Shown here piece after piece: positions 1-4,956 of a stretch of DNA of 5,033 nucleotides. The stretch is from Rhodobiaceae bacterium (GTDB lineage Bacteria > Pseudomonadota > Alphaproteobacteria > Parvibaculales > Parvibaculaceae). Under the pieces are notes generated by a model, which was not told the origin of the DNA, did not search any database, and worked only from the letters and a program-made list of their open reading frames with translations. The stretch covers positions 3,992 to 9,024 of the forward strand of contig NVWR01000004.1 in the NCBI GenBank assembly GCA_002746275.1, in the 5' to 3' direction. Within the stretch, counting starts at the first letter, position 1, and each line of letters begins with the position of its first letter. The translations under genes were made by a program, and so were the position numbers.

Positions 1-987
1 GCACAAGCCCTTCGGGAGACCATTGATCTGGCTCGCACCTGTGAAACAGCGGGATACCAGCGCTACTGGGTTGCAGAACATCACAACACCAGTTCGTTTG
101 CAGGCTCCGCACCAGAAATCATGATAGGTGCCATCGCCGCCGCCACGGATACAATCCGGGTCGGTTCCGGTGGGGTCATGCTGCCGCACTACAGCGCGCT
201 AAAAGTGGCGGAGATTTTTCGTGTACTGGAGGCGCTCTACCCCGGTCGCATCGACCTTGGCCTTGGCCGCGCCCCTGGATCAGACCAGAAAACCAGCCGC
301 GCGCTTCAACCGGGCCCTCAAGCCTACGGTATTGATGCCTTCCCCCAACAGATCGAACTGCTGATCCAGTTTCTGGAAGACGCACAAGGGTTGGAAGGGG
401 AGCACGGTGGGTTTGCCCCGGATCATCCCTACAAGGGCATTCATGCCATCCCCAAGGGAGACGGGGCGCCTGATCTGTGGATGCTGGGATCAAGCTCTGA
501 CGGTGCCATGTATGCGGCACAGTTCGGCCTGCCCTATTGCTTTGCCCACTTCATCAATCAGGATGCCGGAGCGACCCCGCTCGAACTCTACCGTCAGAAT
601 TTCCGGCCCAGTCGCAGCCTGACCGGCCCTCGCGGGTCAATTGGCGTATCGGTCACCGTCGCTGATACGGAGGAAGAGGCAAATCGTATTTCGGCCTCAC
701 GTAACTTGTGGGTGCTTCATCTGCTGCAAAACAAGGCAGGCCCCTTCAAGCCCATCGACGATGCGCTCGCCTTCCCGCTCAGCGCGGAGGAGCAAGTGAT
801 GCTCAGAGCTGTGAAGCAGCGCAGCCTGACGGGCACGCCTGAACAGGTTCGCGGCCGTCTTCTCCAACTTGGTGAGGAGTACGGCGTTGATGATTTCGTG
901 ATCCTCACGATCACACATGACCATGCCGACCGTGTGAAGTCCTATCAGCTTCTGGCGGAAGCCTTTGGTCTTACAGCGAATATCTAG
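1..987 (+). CDS. LLM-class flavin-dependent oxidoreductase (luciferase-like monooxygenase fold), 5' end outside window
   Basis: The frame is open from base 1 and gives 328 residues up to TAG at 985-987. An internal ATG at 121 is not the start, because the conserved family sequence RYWVAEHHN (visible residues 21-29) lies upstream of it. By comparison with family members of about 330-350 residues, only a short N-terminal piece (first beta strand) is missing. Other family blocks are GSGGVMLPHYSALKVAE (55-71), PGRIDLGLGRAPG (81-93), LGSSSDGAMYAAQFGLPYCFA (within 162-182) and the C-terminal TGTPEQV (278-284). These shape the TIM barrel and its flavin pocket. The pattern fits the MsnO8/YhbW-like branch of cytosolic FMN-dependent LLM proteins. 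The family oxidises small organic substrates, but the real substrate cannot be read from sequence and the flavin (FMN rather than F420) is an inference. The gene is convergent with the GPH transporter and overlaps its stop codon. Confidence 0.93.
   Translation, partial: AQALRETIDLARTCETAGYQRYWVAEHHNTSSFAGSAPEIMIGAIAAATDTIRVGSGGVMLPHYSALKVAEIFRVLEALYPGRIDLGLGRAPGSDQKTSRALQPGPQAYGIDAFPQQIELLIQFLEDAQGLEGEHGGFAPDHPYKGIHAIPKGDGAPDLWMLGSSSDGAMYAAQFGLPYCFAHFINQDAGATPLELYRQNFRPSRSLTGPRGSIGVSVTVADTEEEANRISASRNLWVLHLLQNKAGPFKPIDDALAFPLSAEEQVMLRAVKQRSLTGTPEQVRGRLLQLGEEYGVDDFVILTITHDHADRVKSYQLLAEAFGLTANI
984..987. other. Overlapping convergent stop codons (CTAG)
   Basis: The tetranucleotide CTAG supplies TAG to the + strand oxidoreductase (985-987) and TAG to the minus-strand transporter (complement of 984-986). 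The two genes therefore meet tail to tail with a 4-base overlap and no room for a dedicated terminator between them. Termination of either transcript must occur inside the other gene. Confidence 0.95.
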
Positions 988-2447
988 TCCGCTAATTGCG
1001 GTTGCACTGACTTGCTGCGGCGTGCTGATTTTCGCTCGTAAGCTGCGCGGATACGGGCATGACGTTCTGCTGTCAGAGGGAAATTCCAGATCACCGCGAC
1101 GGAGACGATCCACAGGGCCAAGGGCACCAGACAATAAATCATAGTGATCGCAAATGTTCCAAGCTCTGTCTGGCTATCTGCCTGCGGGTTGAACCCCATA
1201 TAAGCGATGAAGGGCAGCGCGATGCCAACGCCTGCGGCTTCAAATATCTTCCGGACCATACCCAAAAACGCAAACAGAAAACCCGGACGATGTTCCCCTG
1301 TGCGCATCTTGTCGAGGTCAACAACATCTGCCAGCATTGACGCGCCAAGGATCGGACTTGCGCCTGCTGCCAAGCCCTGTATCAGGGTTATGACGAGCAT
1401 AGCTGCAAAGACGAAGCCCGGTGCGTTTGGCATCAGCACGTAGACAACCAGAGGAACCGCAGAGAAAGCCACCAGAGAGAAACCCGCGGCAACACAGAGC
1501 GCCCGGTGTTTCCCAATTTTCTTGCCCAGCCCCACCCAGATTGGTGCACCAAAAAAGGCCGCCACAAACAGGACAAGGATCAGGAGCAGTCCCATTTCAG
1601 CAAATTTAAGAATGTGATCGAAAAAGAGAATAGCGACAGACACGTTCAACGATCCCGCGAGCGCGCCCACGATGGAAGAGAGAATGATGCGCCGAAAGGG
1701 GCCATTGCGATAGATCGCACGCAGTCCTTCAGTGAACGAAATATTCTGGGCCGCATGCACTTTTGGTTCCGTCACAAATCCAATCAAGATAAGGACACTG
1801 ATGGGAAGCAGGACAATCGTCGCCCAGCCAAGAGCACTCATCGCTTCGGGTGAGGCGGAATTGATGGGTGAAGACCCGTCGATATCCGGAGCCGGATCAC
1901 CGGCCATAGAGAGAGCAATGATGGGGACGCAGATCGCTAGCACCAGACCCAGCAGCTGAAACATTTCTCGGGCGCCGGTCACCCGACTGCGCTCATGATA
2001 GTTGCCGGAGAGTTCTGCCCCCCAAGCGGCGTAGGGAATGCCTATCAAGGTGAAGCCGAAATAGATCGCTGCAATCCAGAGAAACAGATAGCCAAGGCTC
2101 ACCGGCTCCGTGGGCACGAACAACATGTAAGCAGACAACATCATCAGCGGCAGACCGGCAGCGATCCAAGGCCGCCTTCGTCCAAAGCGGGTTCGTGTTC
2201 TGTCGCTCAAGCGCCCGATCAATGGGTCGGTGATGACATCGCTAAACCGCGCGACCATGAGCACCAGACCAACCGCCGCAAGATCCAGACCCAGCGTCCC
2301 GCTGTAGAATGCTGGAATGTAGATCGCGATTGGCAGACCGATAATCGATAGAGGCATAACCATCTGCGCATAAGCGAGGAGCTGCTTTCGGGGGATCAGG
2401 TCCTCCGGCTTCACTTCCTCTCCCTGATTCTGCGACGCGTCTCCCAT
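984..2447 (-). CDS. MFS transporter of the GPH (glycoside-pentoside-hexuronide:cation symporter, MelB-like) family
   Basis: This is a 487-residue inner-membrane protein with about 12 hydrophobic segments, as expected for the family. The start at 2447 is chosen because GGGGAGGG lies 3 bases upstream. In-frame ATGs at 2465 and 2489 have no comparable ribosome site and would add 6 or 14 residues. The GPH signature is clear: D70-VITDPLIG followed by loop 2-3 RTRTRFGRRRPWI (83-95), then IPYAAWGAELSGNYHERSR (137-155) at helix IV. By my alignment D70 and D74 match the MelB cation-site pair Asp55/Asp59, so Na+ or H+ coupling is likely. The sugar-binding MelB Asp124 position appears to be Gly136, and no Asp corresponds to MelB Asp19 in helix I, so melibiose-type sugars are not expected and the substrate is unknown. 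The C-terminal tail is basic (RIRAAYERKSARRSKS) and cytoplasmic. The gene stands alone, reading towards the LLM oxidoreductase, with a palindrome-rich upstream region. Confidence 0.92.
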   Translation of the reverse strand: MGDASQNQGEEVKPEDLIPRKQLLAYAQMVMPLSIIGLPIAIYIPAFYSGTLGLDLAAVGLVLMVARFSDVITDPLIGRLSDRTRTRFGRRRPWIAAGLPLMMLSAYMLFVPTEPVSLGYLFLWIAAIYFGFTLIGIPYAAWGAELSGNYHERSRVTGAREMFQLLGLVLAICVPIIALSMAGDPAPDIDGSSPINSASPEAMSALGWATIVLLPISVLILIGFVTEPKVHAAQNISFTEGLRAIYRNGPFRRIILSSIVGALAGSLNVSVAILFFDHILKFAEMGLLLILVLFVAAFFGAPIWVGLGKKIGKHRALCVAAGFSLVAFSAVPLVVYVLMPNAPGFVFAAMLVITLIQGLAAGASPILGASMLADVVDLDKMRTGEHRPGFLFAFLGMVRKIFEAAGVGIALPFIAYMGFNPQADSQTELGTFAITMIYCLVPLALWIVSVAVIWNFPLTAERHARIRAAYERKSARRSKSVQPQLAD

Positions 2448-2450
2448 GTG

Positions 2451-2458
2451 CCCTCCCC
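2451..2458 (-). promoter_or_regulatory. Ribosome binding site of the GPH transporter
   Basis: On the minus strand this reads GGGGAGGG, separated from the ATG at 2447 by CAC. The GGGGAG core gives a spacing of about 5-6 bases. It is the only purine-rich site near the three candidate ATGs and decides the start. Confidence 0.75.
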
Positions 2459-2482
2459 GGCTCATCTGTTTTTTTTCAGACA

Positions 2483-2497
2483 GTAACACAGAGTTAC
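2483..2497. promoter_or_regulatory. Candidate operator GTAAC-N5-GTTAC
   Basis: A perfect 5+5 inverted repeat, GTAACACAGAGTTAC, lies 36 bases upstream of the transporter start codon, where a promoter or early leader would be. Its size and symmetry resemble binding sites of dimeric repressors such as TetR-type proteins, but no regulator gene lies in this window. The role is inferred from position and symmetry only. Confidence 0.4.
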
Positions 2498-2502
2498 GAT
2501 CT

Positions 2503-2528
2503 AAAAACCCCAGATTTCCGGGTTTTTT
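2503..2528 (-). terminator. Terminator-like hairpin in the GPH transporter leader
   Basis: AAAAACCC (2503-2510) and GGGTTTTT (2520-2527) form an 8-bp stem with a 9-base loop. Because the stem is A/T-rich at its base, a T tract follows it in either direction. On the minus strand it lies 56 bases before the transporter ATG, so it could be an attenuator, a last-resort terminator for read-through from GST, or a bidirectional terminator. Only three G-C pairs make it moderate in strength. Confidence 0.5.
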
Positions 2529-2562
2529 GCACCGCTCAAACCTGACTGCCCGTTATGTATCT

Positions 2563-2574
2563 GGTTCAGGAACC
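2563..2574. promoter_or_regulatory. Perfect palindrome GGTTCAGGAACC with an 11-base direct repeat
   Basis: GGTTC-AG-GAACC is a perfect inverted repeat. It overlaps a direct repeat, GGTTCAGGAAC (2563-2573) followed immediately by CGTTCAGGTAC (2574-2584), matching at 9 of 11 positions. The 11-base period is about one helical turn, which suits cooperative protein binding. The function is unknown. Confidence 0.3.
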
Positions 2575-2663
2575 GTTCAGGTACACCCTGCCATTTTCAG
2601 ATCAATCGCTGGCAACAGCGGTGTGGTTGTCCGGTCAGTGTTATGCGTACTGGCTAGGCTTCT

Positions 2664-2719
2664 AAGGGGATAAAGATGGCGCCTGAATGTACCCCCCGGC
2701 CCGTCTTTATCCCCTTTTT
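2664..2719 (+). terminator. Long intrinsic-terminator hairpin downstream of GST
   Basis: The left arm AAGGGGATAAAGATGG (2664-2679) pairs with CCGTCTTTATCCCCTT (2701-2716) around a 21-base loop, and TTT continues to 2719. As + strand RNA all 16 pairs form, one of them U-G. As minus-strand RNA there is one C-A mismatch and only TTA after the stem. It begins 24 bases past the GST stop codon, so it may also end the minus-strand CNT-GST transcript, although its sequence favours + strand termination. Confidence 0.65.
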
Positions 2720-2739
2720 CATCTCAACTTTTTGACGTC

Positions 2740-3348
2740 TCAAGCTGTAGCAGTTGGCCGTTCCGACACCCGGGCGTGCCAAGTTTTCAGTGTGCTGGCC
2801 GTTTCGGGGATGGAAATGCCGACGAAGCTCGCGAAATCGATGACGCAAAGAGCGGTGATGTCAGCCACGGTGAAATTGTCCCCAGCAATGTAGTCCCGCC
2901 CTTCCAGATCGTCGTTCAGCCAGTTCAAAATATACTCGGCGCGTTTTTTTCCTTGTTCGCCAGCTTCTGGGATACGCCCCTCCAGCGCTTTCGTCAGTTC
3001 GTGGCAATTACGCCAATAGGCCCCTACGGTTCCTAGCAATTGGAACTCGATCCGACGGTTCCACATTTCAACGTTGGCTTGCTCCAACGCGGTTTTTCCA
3101 AACAGTGGCGGCTCGGGATTTTCCACTTCGAAATACCGGCAAATGGCGAGCGTCTCGGCAATGCAGGTGCCATCATCCAGTTCGAGAACTGGAATTTGTT
3201 GCAACGAATTCTTCTTCTTAAAAGCTTCTGTGCGGTTTTCTCTCGTCATCACCGATATGGGCGCGAGTGGAACAGAGATGCCCTTTTCCGCAAGGTAAAT
3301 GCGGACCCGGCGAGGGTTTGGTGCCCTGGTGTCGTCGTAGAGTTTCAT
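2740..3348 (-). CDS. Glutathione S-transferase family protein
   Basis: This 202-residue soluble protein has the usual two-domain GST layout and length. The thioredoxin-like N-terminal domain (about 1-77) starts MKLYDDTRAPNPRRVRIYLAEKG. It carries the cis-proline in QIPVLELDDG (P53) and the glutathione gamma-glutamyl contact in IAETLAICRYFE (E65-T66, where Ser is more usual). The helical C-terminal domain (about 85-202) has the N-capping box FTVAD (159-163). The ending RPTATA fits the normal C terminus of this subgroup, so the gene is complete. The family conjugates or reduces electrophiles with glutathione in the cytosol, but the substrate is unknown. The N-terminal segment shows no obvious catalytic Ser or Cys at the usual place, which is also true of other APNPRR-type members. 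The start at 3348 is chosen for GAGGAAG 5 bases upstream; an ATG at 3378 would add ten residues without support. It lies 54 bases after the nucleoside transporter, with no terminator between, so it is probably co-transcribed. Confidence 0.93.
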   Translation of the reverse strand: MKLYDDTRAPNPRRVRIYLAEKGISVPLAPISVMTRENRTEAFKKKNSLQQIPVLELDDGTCIAETLAICRYFEVENPEPPLFGKTALEQANVEMWNRRIEFQLLGTVGAYWRNCHELTKALEGRIPEAGEQGKKRAEYILNWLNDDLEGRDYIAGDNFTVADITALCVIDFASFVGISIPETASTLKTWHARVSERPTATA

Positions 3349-3353
3349 ATTGT

Positions 3354-3360
3354 CTTCCTC
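3354..3360 (-). promoter_or_regulatory. Ribosome binding site of the GST gene
   Basis: The minus strand reads GAGGAAG followed by ACAAT and ATG, a good match at good spacing. It selects the start at 3348 over the upstream in-frame ATG at 3378. Confidence 0.8.
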
Positions 3361-3402
3361 ATTGTTTGAACGATGCAAATGGGTGGATGAAATTTTGTGT
3401 TG

Positions 3403-4662
3403 CTAGGAAATCATGCCGATCACGGCGCCGGTCATTGCGGCTGCGAGGGTCCCTCCGACCAGCGCCTTCATCGCCAGAGACGTGATCTCCTCGCGCCGGT
3501 CGGGCGCTATGGCCGAGAGCCCGCCAATCATGATGCCGACCGAGCCAAAGTTCGCAAACCCGCACAGGCCGTAAATCATAATGAGGCGACTGCGGGGTGA
3601 CAGAGCACTTTCAGGCGTATTGGTCAGATCGAGATAGGCAATAAATTCGTTGAGCACTGTCTTCGTGCCCATGAGTTGTCCTGCAGTCGACGCCTCCCCC
3701 CATGGGATGCCCATCAACCAGACCAGGGGCGCAAAAGCCCACCCGAACAGGCGTTGCATGGTCAGCGGTGCGTCAAAAACGTCAGGCAGCAGACCCAGCA
3801 GGATGTTGGCCAAGGCGACAAGCGCCACCAACACGAGCAGCATGGCGAGAATGTTGAGAAACAGAGACAGGCCATCAAGGGTGCCACGGGTCACGGCATC
3901 CATGCTGCTCTGATAGCCAAGGTCGGCGGAGGTGACATCGCCTGAGGTTGGCACCTCATTGGCACTTCCCGGCACCATGAGCTTTGCCACCAGCACAGCG
4001 GCAGGCAGAGAGATAAGCGACGCGGTGATGATCTGGCCCATTGCGCCATCCAGAATGCTGGAAAGCACAAAGGCATATAGGACGATCACAGTGCCCGCGA
4101 CAGTGGCCAACCCGACCGTCATCAGCACGAATAATTCGGAGCGTGTCAGACGAGAGATGTAGGGCCGGATCAACAGCGGTGCTTCCACCATACCCAGGAA
4201 GACATTGGCTGCTGTGCCGAAGCCTACAGCGCCGCCGAGATTAAACGCCCGTTGTAGGGCCATTGCAAAGCCCTTGGTCACCCAGGGCAGGATGCGCCAG
4301 TACCACAACAGGGCAGACAGCGCTGATACCACCAGCACCAGCGGCAGCGCCTGAAACCCCAGTACGAAAAAATGCTGAGGGTAGGTGATATCGAAAGGCG
4401 CAGATCCTCCGCCCATGTAGCCAAAGACGAAACTCGTGCCCTTGTTGGTAGCGGCCATCAGGGCATCGACAAGACCGTTCAGAGAAACCAGCACATCCCG
4501 CGCTACGGGCACCTTGGTCAGCACCAGCGCAATGGCGATCTGTAATCCCAGGCCCGTGACCACAAGCCGCCAGGACAGACGGCTGCGATCTTCGCTAAGC
4601 CCCCAGGCAAGAAGGGTCAGAACCAGCAGGCCGAACCCGCTTTGTGCCGCATACATACTCAT
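3403..4662 (-). CDS. Concentrative nucleoside transporter (CNT, NupC-type)
   Basis: A 419-residue inner-membrane protein, close to the usual size of bacterial CNTs (about 400). The family imports nucleosides with Na+ or H+. Family blocks in order are GYMGGGSAPF (81-90), AANVFLGMVEAPLLIRPYI (151-169, hairpin 1), SELFVLMTVGLATVAGTVIVLYA (175-197), GTKTVLNEFIAYLDL (332-346, hairpin 2), and RSRLIMIYGLCGFANFGSVGIMIGGLSAIAPDRR (357-390). By alignment with vcCNT, ribose and cation contacts are kept: E160 (Glu156), N153 (Asn149), E339 (Glu332), F369, N371 and S374 (Phe366, Asn368, Ser371). The nucleobase contacts Gln154 and Thr155 are replaced by M158 and V159, so base preference may differ. The start at 4662 is chosen from GGGGA 5 bases upstream and the normal family N terminus. 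The frame stays open up to 4941, but that extension is arginine-rich and reads through a terminator hairpin, so it is not coding. The GST gene follows by 54 bases, a probable operon. Confidence 0.94.
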   Translation of the reverse strand: MSMYAAQSGFGLLVLTLLAWGLSEDRSRLSWRLVVTGLGLQIAIALVLTKVPVARDVLVSLNGLVDALMAATNKGTSFVFGYMGGGSAPFDITYPQHFFVLGFQALPLVLVVSALSALLWYWRILPWVTKGFAMALQRAFNLGGAVGFGTAANVFLGMVEAPLLIRPYISRLTRSELFVLMTVGLATVAGTVIVLYAFVLSSILDGAMGQIITASLISLPAAVLVAKLMVPGSANEVPTSGDVTSADLGYQSSMDAVTRGTLDGLSLFLNILAMLLVLVALVALANILLGLLPDVFDAPLTMQRLFGWAFAPLVWLMGIPWGEASTAGQLMGTKTVLNEFIAYLDLTNTPESALSPRSRLIMIYGLCGFANFGSVGIMIGGLSAIAPDRREEITSLAMKALVGGTLAAAMTGAVIGMIS

Positions 4663-4762
4663 GAATTTCCCCAAAACCCTCGAAAACGGGCGCACCCACG
4701 AGCAAAACCCGGTGTCCCTTTGAATGCTGAGCATCTTACGGCCCTGACGACTTGCCGCAATG

Positions 4763-4788
4763 AAAAAGCCCCGAAAACTGCGGGCTTT
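4763..4788 (-). terminator. Intrinsic terminator in the leader of the nucleoside transporter (possible attenuator)
   Basis: On the minus strand AAAGCCC (4788-4782) pairs with GGGCTTT (4771-4765) around a 10-base loop, and the T run continues to 4763. A register with a bulged G would add a CG pair. In the + direction the following sequence is CTTTGTC, so the T tract favours minus-strand termination. The only minus-strand gene downstream is the CNT, whose ATG is 100 bases further on. Upstream there is only about 170 bases before the divergent SDR start. This makes it either the terminator of a very small gene or RNA, or a leader attenuator controlling CNT-GST. Confidence 0.7.
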
Positions 4789-4795
4789 GTCGGGA

Positions 4796-4870
4796 TCAGC
4801 CCCCGGTGCCCCGTCGCGTCTTGACCATAAGCGGCACGTCGGGCACAAAGAGCGCCAAATTCCCAAGCAT
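4796..4870 (-). CDS. Possible 24-residue leader peptide or small protein before the CNT gene
   Basis: An ATG at 4870 opens 24 codons ending in TGA (complement of 4796-4798), 7 bases before the terminator hairpin. The peptide begins MLGNLALFVPDVP, followed by LMVKTRRGTGG. I do not recognise it. It has no run of one amino acid of the kind used by classical amino-acid attenuators. A ribosome site is not convincing: the nearest AGGAG is about 16 bases upstream. The in-frame opening extends back to a TGA at 4922-4924 without another standard start. Support is the placement directly before a terminator, so it may be a leader peptide, a tiny independent gene, the tail of a lost gene, or chance. Confidence 0.3.
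   Translation of the reverse strand: MLGNLALFVPDVPLMVKTRRGTGG
4821..4849 (+). promoter_or_regulatory. Weak candidate promoter for the SDR gene
   Basis: TTGACC (4821-4826) matches the -35 consensus at five of six positions, and a 17-base spacer leads to CACAAA (4844-4849), a poor -10 match. It would give a leader of roughly 100 bases. It is listed because no better pair is visible in front of the SDR gene. Confidence 0.2.
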
Positions 4871-4939
4871 CGCAGTACTCGCGGTGCTCCTATTTCTTTT
4901 TGGCTCCTTTGCGCCAGCAAATCAGACAAAACCACCTTC

Positions 4940-4945
4940 AAGGAG
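4940..4945 (+). promoter_or_regulatory. Ribosome binding site of the SDR gene
   Basis: AAGGAG is a strong Shine-Dalgarno match, 11 bases before the ATG at 4957. The spacing is slightly long, but no nearer start codon is in frame and the protein begins normally for its family. Confidence 0.7.
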
Positions 4946-4956
4946 ACACCTCAGAC

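Larger units (their letters stand above)
2540..2719 (+). ncRNA. Possible small RNA on the + strand (speculative, ends approximate)
   Basis: The interval has no gene, yet on the + strand it offers several RNA-type hairpins ending in a good intrinsic terminator. CGCTG-GCAA-CAGCG (2607-2620) has a GNRA-type loop. A wobble-containing stem pairs 2634-2641 with 2647-2654. The 16-bp terminator stem (2664-2679 with 2701-2716) is followed by a T run. That stem is fully paired only when read as + strand RNA, where its one irregular pair is U-G. In minus-strand RNA the same pair becomes a C-A mismatch with little T tract. No convincing promoter was found, so the 5' end is a guess. The alternative is that this is just the terminator region of the GST operon. 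Confidence 0.25.
2448..2739. other. Palindrome-rich intergenic region between the GST and GPH transporter genes
   Basis: These 292 bases contain no convincing gene. A 75-codon + strand reading frame beginning at 2446 lacks a ribosome site and any recognisable protein character. The region holds the upstream control sequence of the GPH transporter and the downstream region of the CNT-GST operon. Several inverted repeats are annotated separately (2483-2497, 2503-2528, 2563-2574, 2607-2620, 2664-2719). I could not find a convincing -35/-10 pair for the transporter. Confidence 0.7.
4663..4956. other. Divergent control region between the CNT operon and the SDR gene
   Basis: These 294 bases must hold the promoters of both the minus-strand CNT-GST operon and the + strand SDR gene. 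On the minus strand they also hold a 24-codon ORF and an intrinsic terminator, both listed separately. Close to the SDR end, the minus strand has an imperfect tandem 9-mer, GAGCACCGC then GAGTACTGC (7 of 9 matching), just before the small ORF. I see no convincing minus-strand promoter. Confidence 0.65.

Noticed and set aside
121..987. ATG at 121 as the start of the flavin oxidoreductase
   Set aside because: The 40 codons before it in the same frame carry the conserved RYWVAEHHN block, so the true start lies before base 1.
2448..2489. Longer GPH transporter starting at 2465 or 2489
   Set aside because: Neither ATG has a Shine-Dalgarno-like sequence; the sequence before 2465 is an A run. The 2447 start has GGGGAGGG.
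2446..2673. 75-codon + strand reading frame in the intergenic region
   Set aside because: No ribosome site, it overlaps the transporter start on the other strand, its composition is not protein-like, and it ends inside the terminator hairpin arm.
3349..3402. Terminator or separate promoter between the CNT and GST genes
   Set aside because: No stem with a following T run and no clear -35/-10 pair were seen in the 54 bases, only the GST ribosome site.
4862..4890. Imperfect tandem 9-mer GAGCACCGC/GAGTACTGC on the minus strand as a binding site
   Set aside because: Only two copies with 7 of 9 matches; too little to separate from chance, and its position relative to any promoter is unknown.
4663..4941. 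93-codon N-terminal extension of the nucleoside transporter frame
   Set aside because: The frame is open, but it is Arg- and Cys-rich, runs through the T-tailed terminator hairpin, and is absent from normal CNT proteins. The start at 4662 has a ribosome site and family-like N terminus. An intermediate ATG at 4734 has no good ribosome site either.
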